Source of the DNA: Bolinopsis microptera
Lineage: Eukaryota > Ctenophora > Tentaculata > Lobata > Bolinopsidae
Assembly: GCF_026151205.1 (NCBI RefSeq)
Contig: NC_087074.1
Coordinates: 2,418,001 to 2,482,000 of the forward strand
Length of the DNA stretch: 64,000 nt
Reading direction: 5' to 3'
Both the position numbers and the translations under genes were made by a program. This document shows, piece by piece, positions 21,379-50,344 of this stretch; the first letter of the stretch is position 1, and each line of letters starts with the position of its first letter. Under the pieces are notes generated by a model. That model saw only the letters and a list, made by a program, of their open reading frames with translations, did not search any database and was not told the origin of the DNA.

Positions 21379-22208
21379 GGCCTTATACCATTTTCTTCGG
21401 CTGCGAACCAGTAAAAACCCAAGACACGTGATAGTTTTTGGGCGAGCGAGTTAGTAGAACTACCTAGTTATAAACAGTGCCCGGATAGCAGAGAAGACAA
21501 AAGAAAACAAACTATATTTAAATTCGAACATAAAATTTGAATTATTGCTATCAGTAAGATGGTAATAAGATTATGAATTAGGAAAAAATAAAATGCTATA
21601 CTTTTGTAAAGAAGAATCATTAAAAAAGATTGAAGCGAACAGCTGACAAGTTGGTATAGAAGTCATCCCACGTCACTACACACGTGACCTAGATGTTCAT
21701 CTTTAAAAAAACCATCGCGGCAAATTATTCTCAGATCACTGAAATTTGGACCGGTCACCCCACACCCAGCGTCAAGTATAAGTTTCGAGAAGGCAAGGGA
21801 CGAGGGTCATCTTGCTCTATTTCTCAATCAATCTTGAGAAAGTTAACAAGATAAGTGCGCGCGTTGGACGGGTGTGGAATCTTCTTCTCTATTCGATGAC
21901 AATCGGAGCATGGTCTTCTGCAGCTTGCAAAGTCGTCTTCTTCTCATCTGCGCAGTCAATTTGGTGAGAAAAGCTTCATGAGCTCATTTCGTGTGCTGAT
22001 AGTACTGCCAATAGAAAAACAATATAATCGATTGACGAACAGTAACATTTTGACATTGAACACGCATGATTTCATATGATTACAATCACTTTCATTTCTT
22101 CATTAAAATTTTATTGGTTAACAATTATTGAACCACATGATAAAAAGTGCTCCAACGATAACAAAGGATCATATAATAGTGGAATTAGTAGATAAGATTC
22201 CGTCACAC
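21379..22208. other. Intergenic DNA and 3' end of the CHD gene
   Basis: On the minus strand, AATAAA at 22112-22117 lies about 92 bases past the CHD stop codon and is a good polyadenylation signal. No gene was recognised in the rest. Confidence 0.5.
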
Positions 22209-40713
<18,505 letters not shown>

Positions 40714-41000
40714 GGGATGCAGGTAGCGAACAAAGAAGTAAGAACGCTGTCAGTCGACAAAAAACTCGTTACAAAGCATGGACTGTGTGTGCGCTAATCC
40801 CCTGGCCATTGAATCGTAATAGGTTAGTCACATGACATGACGCGCGCCAATCACCCTACCGTATACACGCACGTGACCTAGACGATTGCAGGATGTTGCC
40901 CGTAGTACAAATGTTGCCCGTAGTACAACGCGTAAATGAAATGCAAATGTTGCCCGTAATACAAATCTTGTCAAATTATACCTCTAAAGGTAAGGCAGAA
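40714..41000 (-). promoter_or_regulatory. Likely CHD promoter region
   Basis: This is the sequence immediately upstream of the CHD start. It contains a CCAAT word at about 40848, a CACGTG E-box at about 40871, and three tandem copies of ATGTTGCCCGTAGTACAA or a close variant at about 40893-40965. No TATA box is obvious. Confidence 0.4.
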
Positions 41001-42286
41001 ATTTAGCATTCCCACAAGCTCCACCGCCACTTATTTCGCTTGGGCCTAGGCTCCGATATCTATCTGAGATCAGAAACTGAGATACTGTTAACTGCAGTGT
41101 AACTGCCAACTGGAAGTCGGAAAAGTGGAAGTTCATTTTTTATATAACCTCGAGAAGAAGTGCTATTGAAGTACACACTGTTTACCATAAACACAGCCTA
41201 CCAACTATTATACAATACATTAAATCAACTAGGGACGGGAGTTTCAGTAATATGATTCAAATCGCTCTTTATCGCTTAATGTACTTCTACGAAGTACATT
41301 CTAAGACCTAAGTGCTAAGCAACCCCGAAGGCCAACAGCGAAAGTAAGTTGAAATTAACAGAAATTCCGTACAACTTTCAACTATGTACCACTAGGAAGC
41401 AAAACCGGCCTAACCTCAATATTGCTATAGTAAAATCTTACCATCTTATTTTTTAAGTCAGCGAAATTGAAGCCGATTGCATTGAAAATTGACATTAATT
41501 TAGATCGGAAAATGTTTGGATATAGTCTCAGAATAGAAGTGTCTCAGAACATCAACGTCAAAGAGATGAACTGACAAGTCAACAGTTTTCTACATACTTG
41601 CTCTACAATATATTTTTGCATCCATTGACATATAATATTTAAGTCTCTACTGATAACTGATAAATATCGACAATTTATACTGTGCTGCGTCTACGATATC
41701 AAAAGTGTGGTTTTAAACGTGCGCGGCACGCACACTCCCGCGCTACTATATTGTGTGAACGTCGATGATAAAATTCAACTTTTATTAAACAAAGAACTTT
41801 TGCGCCATACATTTGAGACAACTTCTGATACATGTTTTTTGGCTTTATATGTCCGTGAACTGAGTGGGATTTGCTATGGTATGATAGAGGGGCATGTGTA
41901 CTAAAATTTTCATTAAAATTCAAATTTTTTTGGCGCTTCGCGCCAAAGCCTGAACTTCAAAAAATTTTCGGGTAGCGTACAAAAATGTTGAACAATTAGT
42001 TAATTCATTTTTATTTCTAATTTTTAGTACTTTGTATAAGTTGACAAATGAAATATACTTGTTCGGGGTTGTTGACAAACAACTGTTAATAATTATAAAT
42101 GGTAATCAAAATTCCAAAATGAACTAATTATATATTTACACATTTGTTTGGTTGTATTTTTAAGTGCTCCCTTATCAGTTATTTGTTGCTAAATCGCGAT
42201 AAGCGAACGCGTGCTATTGTACATTTATTGTACATTGCTTGTATAAAACTCAAATAGTGTGTGTAACTGACATTTAAAGGTTCAAT
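41001..42286. other. Intergenic DNA and probable 5' untranslated part of the LINE
   Basis: No exon was recognised. The 5' boundary of the LINE could not be placed because no target duplication was evident. A GC-rich patch at about 41718-41750 and a TGGCGC-TTCG-CGCCA hairpin at about 41931-41944 could belong to either unit. Confidence 0.35.
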
Positions 42287-43738
42287 ATGCAAGACAAGGA
42301 AAACCTGAAATCAGTAAGCGATGATGCTAAGAAACGTGTACTTGGAAGCCTACTTAACAAAGCTGATGCCCCCAGCAAGAAGGTTCTCAGTGTGTATAGT
42401 TTCAGTGCAAGTTATAAGACCAATCTGAAAGATATGAAATCACTCACCGCAGTTCAACTAGAACCCTGTGCAATATTTCTAGGTTTTAATGTCAGAGATG
42501 GTGTGAAGAAACTGTACACGAATAAACAGACTCTATGTGATAGAATGATTCTCAAGATCGAGTCCTTGTTCGACATAGAATGCGAGGACTGTAACGATGT
42601 GTACTGTAATGAACTGGGAAAAGAACCGCTCTTAAGATGCCGGCTATGCTTACAGGGCTCCCACGATTGTGAAGCCATGGCCGAAAAAGCCAAGACCTTC
42701 AACGACCTCATTCAGAAAGGACTGCTTCCTTTAGGAGGATCTTGGCTCTGCTACGAATGTTCAAAAAAGAACGAAACACGCTCACTTCAACCTACCCAGA
42801 AACCTACCAAGAAAAGGAACACAGATAGTATAACAGATCTATCCACTATTAAAGAGGTTGAATCTGAGGTAGAGGGCGAGGGAAACGACGATGAAGATGA
42901 AGATGAGGATGAGGATGAAGACAGGGAAAGCCCTAGAAGAGGTAGACATAATGATACCGAAAATAACCCCCAGATTTGCCGGGAATACACTATGAGGAAC
43001 TGTCCCCACGGCCTCACTGGCAAACGTCTCATTGGTGGTAAGAAATGCTCATACCAGCACCCCATCAGGTGCCGCTTTTACTCCAATTTCGGAGACGACA
43101 AACGCAGAGGATGCAGGAATGGGAAGAAATGCACTTTTTTCCACCCTAAACTGTGCCGTAATTCAGTTGCGAATCACGTATGTTTAAACAGCGATTGTGG
43201 CTTCCATCATCTTAAAGGAACGGCCAGAAAGACTGTTGGAAACGTGAATCTCACTGACAGAAATCGCCTGCCTCAGCAGCAGCAGCCCAAAGATACGAGA
43301 AGAATAGAATTCAACACGAACAGAAGTTCCTGGCCGCCTCCTGGTGGTTATGATGTGGACAGAATGGGTAGTCTAAACTCCCTCAACACCCCCTACCCAC
43401 CCACTGTTGAATATCAGAAACCCCTCAGACAACGTAAAGACAGTACATCTGAGAGGGATAGTGCTTTTTTAGAGAAGCTCATGGAAAACATGAAAAACGG
43501 AATTATAACCCAGATGAACTCCAAAATGGAGGAACTTCGAGGGCAAATTCCAGCCCTTGTCCAAGAGACACAACGGAGCCAGCTGGACCCGAGATCACGC
43601 CAAACATCCTCTCAGCAAATCTCGACACAGTTCCCACCACCAGCACAGTTCTCAGCCCAAGTGCCACTCCCAAACCAGCCAATGCGGATGCCGATGCCAC
43701 TAAACTTCATTCCCAACTATCAAGGATCTTGCTACTGA
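42287..43738 (+). CDS. LINE ORF1 protein: PHD-like and triple CCCH zinc fingers, 483 aa
   Basis: ORF1 proteins of LINEs coat the element RNA. Residues of about 99-158 form a PHD-like cysteine cluster (CEDCNDVYC...LLRCRLCLQGSHDC...SWLCYECSKK). Residues 195-213 are an Asp/Glu run. Residues 231-308 contain three CCCH-type fingers (CREYTMRNC...CSYQH, CRFYSNFGDD...CTFFH, CRNSVANHVC...CGFHH), a likely RNA-binding module. The C-terminal third is Pro- and Gln-rich with a predicted coiled-coil-like stretch (LEKLMENMKNG...KMEELRGQ). Codons 393-395 contain a T TTT TTA slippery site that would redirect part of translation into ORF2. The frame ends at TGA 43736-43738. Confidence 0.85.
   Translation: MQDKENLKSVSDDAKKRVLGSLLNKADAPSKKVLSVYSFSASYKTNLKDMKSLTAVQLEPCAIFLGFNVRDGVKKLYTNKQTLCDRMILKIESLFDIECEDCNDVYCNELGKEPLLRCRLCLQGSHDCEAMAEKAKTFNDLIQKGLLPLGGSWLCYECSKKNETRSLQPTQKPTKKRNTDSITDLSTIKEVESEVEGEGNDDEDEDEDEDEDRESPRRGRHNDTENNPQICREYTMRNCPHGLTGKRLIGGKKCSYQHPIRCRFYSNFGDDKRRGCRNGKKCTFFHPKLCRNSVANHVCLNSDCGFHHLKGTARKTVGNVNLTDRNRLPQQQQPKDTRRIEFNTNRSSWPPPGGYDVDRMGSLNSLNTPYPPTVEYQKPLRQRKDSTSERDSAFLEKLMENMKNGIITQMNSKMEELRGQIPALVQETQRSQLDPRSRQTSSQQISTQFPPPAQFSAQVPLPNQPMRMPMPLNFIPNYQGSCY
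43465..43471 (+). promoter_or_regulatory. Putative -1 ribosomal frameshift site T TTT TTA
   Basis: The heptamer sits in the ORF1 frame as GC[T TTT TTA]. The ORF2 frame has its last upstream stop at 43459-43461 and is then open from 43462 to the end of ORF2. A -1 slip here enters ORF2 immediately. No downstream pseudoknot was established by eye. Confidence 0.55.
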
Positions 43739-46700
43739 ATGCTCGGTCCATCTCCCCAGCCGCAACCAGCACTGTAAAATGGAAGATCCCATTCATCCAA
43801 GACCACATACTTGACGACCTAGGAAGACCCCCGGTCCCTATTCTCGCTATCACTGAATCATGGTTGAAGCCATATATCAGTGATGCTCAAATAGCTATAG
43901 ATGGGTACAACAGTCTTAGAGCAGACCGTCATAGTCGAAAAGGTGGTGGTTGTGTGCTTTACGTTGAAAACTCGCTGCTAGTATCAGATACTGTAAATTT
44001 TAGTGACAAACACTGCAGTATGCTGCATTGTCTCATAGACTCTATGAACGCCCTTGTCTCCGTGATATACCGCCCACCAGATGCTCCTCCCGGATCCTTC
44101 AAAGCAGTCCTGGACCAGGTGCAGGAGAAACTAAATAACTTGACATCGAACGATAGATCACCTGACATCTACATTATGGGGGATTTCAACCTCCCAAATA
44201 TAGATTGGGACTCTTGCCAAGCTTTACCTGGTCAACCGCTTTGTGACCAGCAAGCTTGTTCCGAACTAATTGATTTCATGGAGAGAAATTTCTTGACACA
44301 AATGATCTGTAAGCCCACGAGAAATAACAACACCATCGATCTCGTCCTCACAAATAAACCACAGGACACAGTTGAGACAAATATCTCCGAATGCCAACTA
44401 TCTGACCACAGGCTAGTCGAGCTCGTTCTCGGACATAACCCGCTCTGCCCAAAAGAACATACTCCTATATCTTTCGACAGAAACTCTTTTCGGGCGACTG
44501 ATTTTCATAGAGCAGATTTTGAAGCAATGAACGATCGTTTAGAAGCTGTTAACTGGATCTCTTTGAGAGAACTCTGTTATGAAGATGAAGATGGAAGTGC
44601 CTTTCTGGAGCTGATACGCCTAACTGTCCTCCAGATAACCCTCCTAAACTCGCCTTCTAAAGACCCTACTGGATCTGGCCCTCCCCGCCCCCGTAGAAGT
44701 CGCCAAGTCCGTGAAAAATACACAATGAAGAGGAAAAGAAGAAAACTCAATGCCCAAATAAGTGCACTTACTCAAAACAACCCAACTTCGAGAAAAATCG
44801 AAAAGCTGAAAACCGATGTGAATCTTCTGACCTTCGAAATAAGTGAACTTGTGATCAAGCAACTTAACGAAAAAGAAGTTAAAGCTGTAAGTACAATAAA
44901 GACGAACCCAAGATTCTTTTATTCTTACGCTAAACGATTTGCAAAGGTAAAATCATCCGTCGCCCCAATTAGAGATAAAAACGGAACTCTGAAAATGGAC
45001 CCAGCGGAAAAAGCAGAAATTCTCCAGACTCAATATGTCACAGTCTTCAGCAACCCAAATTCTGCAAATGTTGAAGAATGCCTCGCCGGATTAGATCCTC
45101 ATCCAAAAGAAGATCTCAACACATTCACCTTCACAGCAGACGACATATCAGATGCCATAAAGGAACTGGACCCGTATGCCTCCACCCCTGATGGTGACAT
45201 CCCGGCCAAGATCCTAACTAAATGTCGAAGGACAATCGCTGAACCAATTTATCTACTCTGGAAACGCTCATTTGATAACGGAGTCATACCATCTGGCATG
45301 AAGACACAGTACATCACGCCTGTGTTCAAGAAAGGAGACCGAACATCTGCCGCTAACTATCGCCCTGTCTCGATAACCTCTCACATTATTAAGATATTTG
45401 AGAGAGTGGTCAGAAATCATCTTGTGGAACATATGGAGTCAAACAGCTTTCTCTCCCCCCATCAGCATGGATTCCGCAAGAAAAGAAGCTGCTTAACTCA
45501 ACTAATAGACCACGTAGATAACATCCTGAAAACTCTCAACGACGGCAACGAGGTTGATGTTATATACCTTGATTATGCCAAAGCGTTCGATAAGGTAGAT
45601 CATCAAATATTACTTGCAAAGGCAAAACGCTATGGAATAAAAGGAAAGACTCTGCAATGGCTGACTGAATTCCTGAAGGATCGCCTGCAAACTGTGGTCG
45701 TGGAAGGAAAAAAATCATCCTTTCAGCTAGTAATCAGTGGGGTACCCCAAGGAACAGTATTGGGACCCATTCTTTTCATTCTATACATTGACGACCAACT
45801 TGATACATTGGTTACCGCTCTGGGAAAGGTGTTTGCTGACGACACCAAGCTCATTGGAAAAATCATGGACTTAGCTACCAAAAGCCTACTTCAAGACGAC
45901 CTCCTAAATGTAATCGCTTGGGCCCTGAAGAACAACATGCAACTAAATGAGGCCAAATTCGAAATATTGAATTACAGCTTGAACAATTCATTACTGTTAA
46001 GAGAATTGCCCTTCACCAGTCAATATTCCTGTTACAATTTAACAAATGGAAGAACTATTGACCCAGCCAAAACTGTGAGGGACCTAGGGGTTCTCCTGTC
46101 AAATGACTGCTCCTGGTCTTCTCACATACAGCAGATGGCTAAAACAGCAAGGACGATGACGTCATGGGTCCTTAGCGTATTCAGAGATAGGTCACGCTTC
46201 CTCATGCTCACACTCTACAAAACCATGGTGAGAAGCAAACTCGAATACTGCTGCCCGGTGTGGAACCCTGACAAGATCAGCGATATAGAAGCTATTGAAA
46301 GCATCCAACGACACTACACTCGTCGAATCAGTGGCTGCCAGAACCTTGATTACTGGGAACGCCTGCAGAACCTGAATCTTCTCTCATTACAGAGACGCAG
46401 AGAACGATACATCATAATCCATACATGGAAGATGATGAATGGATTAGCTCCGAACGACATCAACATGCAGTTCAAGGAAAGCTCCCGACACGGTGTAAAG
46501 GCCACTGTGCCTGCATTTAACAAAAAGGCACAATGCTCAATCTCGACCCATTATGAAAACTCTTTTGGAGTAAAAGCAGCCAAACTATGGAACCTGCTCC
46601 CCAAGGAAGTTAACACAATCCAAGTCTTGGAAACTTTCAAATCCTCCCTTGCTAAATTCCTGAAAGGCTTCCCGGACACCCCGCCCACAAAAGGATATAC

Positions 46701-46761
46701 CGCCATCACAAATAATTCTCTTCTGGAATGGACTCTACAAAAAGATCTAAGCCAGGAGTGA
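43729..46761 (+). CDS. LINE ORF2: APE endonuclease and reverse transcriptase, about 1,010 aa
   Basis: It nicks target DNA and copies the element RNA into it. The endonuclease comes first (LNARSI, ITESWL, IMGDFNLPNIDW, TRNNNTIDLVLTN, LSDHRLVEL). The reverse transcriptase follows (PVFKKGDRTSAANYRPVSIT, LDYAKAFDKVDH, SGVPQGTVLGPILFILYIDD, VFADDTKLIG), with catalytic FADD at about residues 702-705. A C-terminal region ends in YWERLQNLNLLSLQRRRERY and further basic sequence. No ATG lies near the start; the first conserved residues are encoded from a TTG. The same frame is open upstream to 43462, overlapping ORF1. Expression therefore probably depends on frameshifting or reinitiation. Confidence 0.88.
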   Translation: MLLNARSISPAATSTVKWKIPFIQDHILDDLGRPPVPILAITESWLKPYISDAQIAIDGYNSLRADRHSRKGGGCVLYVENSLLVSDTVNFSDKHCSMLHCLIDSMNALVSVIYRPPDAPPGSFKAVLDQVQEKLNNLTSNDRSPDIYIMGDFNLPNIDWDSCQALPGQPLCDQQACSELIDFMERNFLTQMICKPTRNNNTIDLVLTNKPQDTVETNISECQLSDHRLVELVLGHNPLCPKEHTPISFDRNSFRATDFHRADFEAMNDRLEAVNWISLRELCYEDEDGSAFLELIRLTVLQITLLNSPSKDPTGSGPPRPRRSRQVREKYTMKRKRRKLNAQISALTQNNPTSRKIEKLKTDVNLLTFEISELVIKQLNEKEVKAVSTIKTNPRFFYSYAKRFAKVKSSVAPIRDKNGTLKMDPAEKAEILQTQYVTVFSNPNSANVEECLAGLDPHPKEDLNTFTFTADDISDAIKELDPYASTPDGDIPAKILTKCRRTIAEPIYLLWKRSFDNGVIPSGMKTQYITPVFKKGDRTSAANYRPVSITSHIIKIFERVVRNHLVEHMESNSFLSPHQHGFRKKRSCLTQLIDHVDNILKTLNDGNEVDVIYLDYAKAFDKVDHQILLAKAKRYGIKGKTLQWLTEFLKDRLQTVVVEGKKSSFQLVISGVPQGTVLGPILFILYIDDQLDTLVTALGKVFADDTKLIGKIMDLATKSLLQDDLLNVIAWALKNNMQLNEAKFEILNYSLNNSLLLRELPFTSQYSCYNLTNGRTIDPAKTVRDLGVLLSNDCSWSSHIQQMAKTARTMTSWVLSVFRDRSRFLMLTLYKTMVRSKLEYCCPVWNPDKISDIEAIESIQRHYTRRISGCQNLDYWERLQNLNLLSLQRRRERYIIIHTWKMMNGLAPNDINMQFKESSRHGVKATVPAFNKKAQCSISTHYENSFGVKAAKLWNLLPKEVNTIQVLETFKSSLAKFLKGFPDTPPTKGYTAITNNSLLEWTLQKDLSQE

Positions 46762-46833
46762 TTGGAGGACGTACTTGATACTGTTGTCCAGAAGCGATCC
46801 CTGCCGAACCTACCTAAAGTAACCTAAAGTAAG

Positions 46834-47308
46834 TAGAACAATTACAGAACTATCATTACAGAAACAAAAAAATTACAGAAAATGTGATTTTAAATAAATT
46901 ATTATCAATAAATCTTTAAAACGGGTGGTTTACAGATCAGTTGGTCACAGTATATTTAACATATGTGTACACAATTAACATTAAACATAAAAATGGAATA
47001 AACTTAAAATGAAATGATACATCAATAAAAATAAACCGTTTGATACATGATATAAGAATAAAGAATCATTGAAAATAGTTATTCTGTTGAAATAAAAATC
47101 AAGGCATATCGAACAATTAACAACCAAACAGGAAACAACGATTGCCTGGCATGATACTTATTATATAATTATAATGCTCATAAGTTAAAAATGTTAATAA
47201 TGTTAAATATAAATTACAATTTACCAAAAAATGCCTTCCTCCTGTCCCTCGCGATTGCCTCCTTATCAATTTATTAAGGTACGACTTGACACTTTCACAC
47301 TGTTTTTT
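46834..47308. other. AT-rich spacer
   Basis: No gene. Very AT-rich DNA between the LINE 3' end and the next repeat. Confidence 0.4.
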
Positions 47309-48428
47309 TTGTGAAACTTGGTTTCGAGATAGCAGTTGACCAACAAACAAGGACCGGTCACCAAACTTTTGAGGGGGTCCCGGACCCCAACCGCCAAACG
47401 GTGCCCGCGGGGCAGTCACGCCAATATTCGGTCCAAATTAGGCCCAATTTAGCCAAATACCCTAAACATGCCCAAAATCCAGATTTTAAGTGCTCTACTT
47501 GTAGCTAGTGGTCCCTTGAACTCGTATATGAATTTTCATCAAGATTGGACAAAAATGAATGAGTTATGAGCCAAAAACCATATGACCATATTTGGGCATA
47601 CGCACCAAATTTGATCGATTTGGCCCATAAATTGGTCAAATATCAATATTTTAAAATAAAACCAACTTTATATGGAAGGTAAGCCTATACTACACATTAT
47701 CTATGATTATCAGCTCAGTATCTACCTAACTGTGGATTCGGTGTTCAAATAATCGCAAAATATGAACAAAATCGCCCATATCTCAGTTCGCGATATTTGC
47801 AAAACTGATTTCGCTCAAAACAATAGAACTCAATAGGGTTTCAATATTTGTACATGAAATTTTCAGAATCAACGTAGAATCGCCGGGCTAAAGTAGTGGA
47901 TGACCTTGCTGTACGGCAAGTTAAACAAGGATCTGAAACTACTAGGTTCCGTACAGACTCAACTCTGCACCCGTGTCAATATGTTCATTATTATATGCAA
48001 GCCTCTTGATTTATAATCACCGAGTCTAGTAATTGTTTGAGAGAGTTCTCTGGCAGTTACGAAACTCGAGAGACTGTGGGATACTGAAGGGAAAGGAAGC
48101 AGTTCTAACGAGCTCTTCTCAAACACAAGGATATATCTTGTGAACTCGGCTAGTATATATGAAACATTTGTCATGGAGTTGTAGAGGGAGTTATGTGCCT
48201 CGCCGGGCTAAAGTAGTGTATGACCTTGCTGTACGGCAAGTTAAACAAGGATCTGAAACTACTAGGTTCCGTACAGACTCAACTCTGCACCCGTGTCAAT
48301 ATGTTCATTTTTATATGCAAGCCTCTTGATTTATAATGCAATTCGCATTTCGACCTTAAGTTTTGGGACAGAATTATGAGTTAGGCCTTTAAAAAAATTT
48401 GGCGGCAAAATTCTGAATTTTGCATTGC
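47309..48428. repeat. Single arm of the TTAA-type palindrome family, interrupted
   Basis: From about 47311 (GTGAAACTTGGTTTCGAGAT) to 47882, and again 48338-48428, the sequence matches one arm and the centre (TTTGGCGGC...) of the palindrome at 62444-63801. The second arm is missing, and a 455-bp insertion splits the first. ORFs across it are non-coding by comparison between copies. Confidence 0.8.
47883..48337 (+). mobile_element. Small insertion with 135-bp direct terminal repeats
   Basis: The segments 47883-48017 and 48203-48337 are nearly identical direct repeats (CCGGGCTAAAGTAGTG ... CTTGATTTATAAT) separated by 185 bp. The layout is either a tiny element with long direct repeats or 1.4 copies of a 320-bp tandem unit. 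The repeat contains CTGTACGG and CCGTACAG as a stem. It is inserted in another repeat at GAATCG|CATTT. It encodes nothing recognisable. Confidence 0.75.
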
Positions 48429-48444
48429 AACCACCCCCCCCCCC

Positions 48445-50344
48445 TTCCCTTCAATGAATACTGGGAGCATAGCCAGCTGAATTCCAAGACGTTTGAGGTC
48501 CAGATCCCCACCAAACTGCTTAGTCAAATTGTCCCCAAACTCTGGATCTTCTCCATTTGCACAATTGATCACCAAATCCTCAATAGAACACAGGTAGCTC
48601 AGGGTAACGGAGCTGAACCTCTCCTTTATCTTTGAGCAGATGAGGTCAATCGCCTCAAGAAACTGTTGCCGGAAGTAGTGGAGTGGGGACTCCCAGGTAT
48701 GGTCGGTGGCTGGTGCTCCACGAAGGTAGTCACCCATCTTCTTTTGCACGTGACGCCTCCTTGGAAGAGAAGGAGATCCCAGTCCCGAGGACTTAGCTGT
48801 CTCCTCAGCAGCGTCGTACAGCTGCTGGAAACTACTTCTCTTGATTTATGATCCCGGCCCGCAGACTCAATACAACTCTTGCATTAATGCCTTTAGCCTG
48901 CAGTTGACTTGCCATTTCTTCGATGGGGCAGAAGATGGCAAGGCACACATCGATTCCTAGCACACTCTCAAAATTCTCCATGCAGGAAAGCAGCCCTAGT
49001 GCAGCCTTTGCACCCTCAGAAGAACCACCTTGTGATCCGATATGGTCTAGAGTCTCCAACAGAGTGCCGTAATTGCTCTGAACGCTCTGCAGAGATGACG
49101 TCCTGCAGGTCCAACGGGTTGGACAGAGGGGTTTCGGGGACTGGAGGTTTGCATGAGTATCGTCACTGGACTGGACCTGTACAATGAGGGATGAGAGTGG
49201 CCGCCTCTTGTAGGACGAGGTTGGTGTTGTGGTTCAGACAATGAGTAAGCATGGCGTTCGGGTTCTTTGCGAGAATCCTGACACCGACTCCGCTGTGTGC
49301 CCCTTGAAGAACAGCTGCTCCGTCATAAGTCTGACCTCGGAGGGACTGAAAGTCTAGACTATGACTCAGAAAGACGGACTCGAGGATCGCAAGTAGACTC
49401 TCAGCATCTGTCTTGTCCGCCTGATGTAGTCCAAGGAGGTCTTCGACCTTCGTGGATCGTATAATCGTCCTCAACCCATCGCAGTACAATCGAAAGCTGT
49501 TCCACTCCAGATATGTTCCTAGTTTCATCAATGATAAGGCCATGATGTTTTGCTGATTTGATTCGAGTGAGGAGCATGTCGAGCGTCGAACGGTAGAGTA
49601 ACTGGAGGATATCGTTGGTAATCTGAGGCGAGGTGTAGTTTCGGTCCAGTACTCTTTCAATCCCGTGACTTTAGGATATTGCTGAAGATTTCCTTCCGCC
49701 TCGTCCTTGTTACGCATGGGGATGTTAGCCCGAGCATGATGGATAACCGCGTCTATTTGTTCGAGTAAGCACCGTCTCATCCTGTCGTACATCTCTTGAT
49801 TCGCCTTCGAGAAGATCTGTGTGATTGGTGTTCCGTATTTGAGGAGCCTCAGTTTGTCGCACGATTCTCTGTGAACCTCCGACTTCTGGTGAGTGTCTAG
49901 GTGTCTGATGCCATCTTTCCAGTCACTGAACCCAGATTTGAAGAAAGTGTCCTGCCCTCGGCCACCTTCACTGATCGCCACTAAATGTATACTGAGTGAA
50001 TATCGACAAGTTTGGCAAAACGCCTTCTTGGCACTTTTACAGAGCACTAGCCATGGATAGGTCGTTAGCCATTCGGTAATAAAATTACGTTTGCGTTTCT
50101 TATCACCTTTGCCGTACTCTTTGAGTGTATCAGCCTTAGGAATATGTAGCCGGGTGGGATTTGCACTTTCCAACTGACAGCAGTTTAAACCGCAAGAACT
50201 AATTGTGGGCTTGACACCTGCAGTTGTAGTCACTCGATCACTATCAGGCTGAACATAAATAGTCTCGACAGAAGATTGACTTGACACAGGTTTAAAGAAT
50301 GAAGTGATTCCAGCGGACTTGGGACGTTCTCTCTTTCTTGACAT
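48445..50344 (-). pseudogene. hAT-type transposase, ZMYM1-like, decayed and truncated
   Basis: Reading from 50344 downward: a basic N-terminus, then a TTF-type zinc-finger region (WLTTYPWLVLCKSAKKAFCQ to HQKSEVHRES), then the catalytic part (LRGQTYDGAAVLQGAHSGVG, LTHCLNHNTNLVLQEAA) and LCPTRWTCRTSSLQSV. Frames switch near 49175 and again near 48830, so at least two frame-disrupting changes are present. The C-terminal dimerisation region is lost at a poly-G junction near 48445. The first 393 codons are otherwise open. I did not find matching terminal inverted repeats. It is a dead or dying transposon copy. Confidence 0.82.

Larger units (their letters stand above)
42287..46833 (+). mobile_element. 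CR1-like non-LTR retrotransposon (LINE), apparently intact
   Basis: Two long open frames encode a zinc-finger ORF1 protein and an endonuclease/reverse transcriptase. The LNARS motif at the start of the endonuclease, the APE-type fold motifs and the FADD reverse transcriptase box point to the CR1/jockey-related lineages. The 3' end appears to be the short direct repeat ACCTAAAGTA twice at 46812-46831, as in CR1-type elements, without poly(A). No stops or frame breaks were seen inside either ORF, so this copy may be recent. The 5' limit is uncertain. Confidence 0.88.

Noticed and set aside
47883-48337. Hammerhead-type retrozyme identity for the 135-bp repeat element
   Set aside because: A CGAAAC word is present in the spacer, but no CUGANGA partner is correctly placed, so only the direct-repeat layout is reported.
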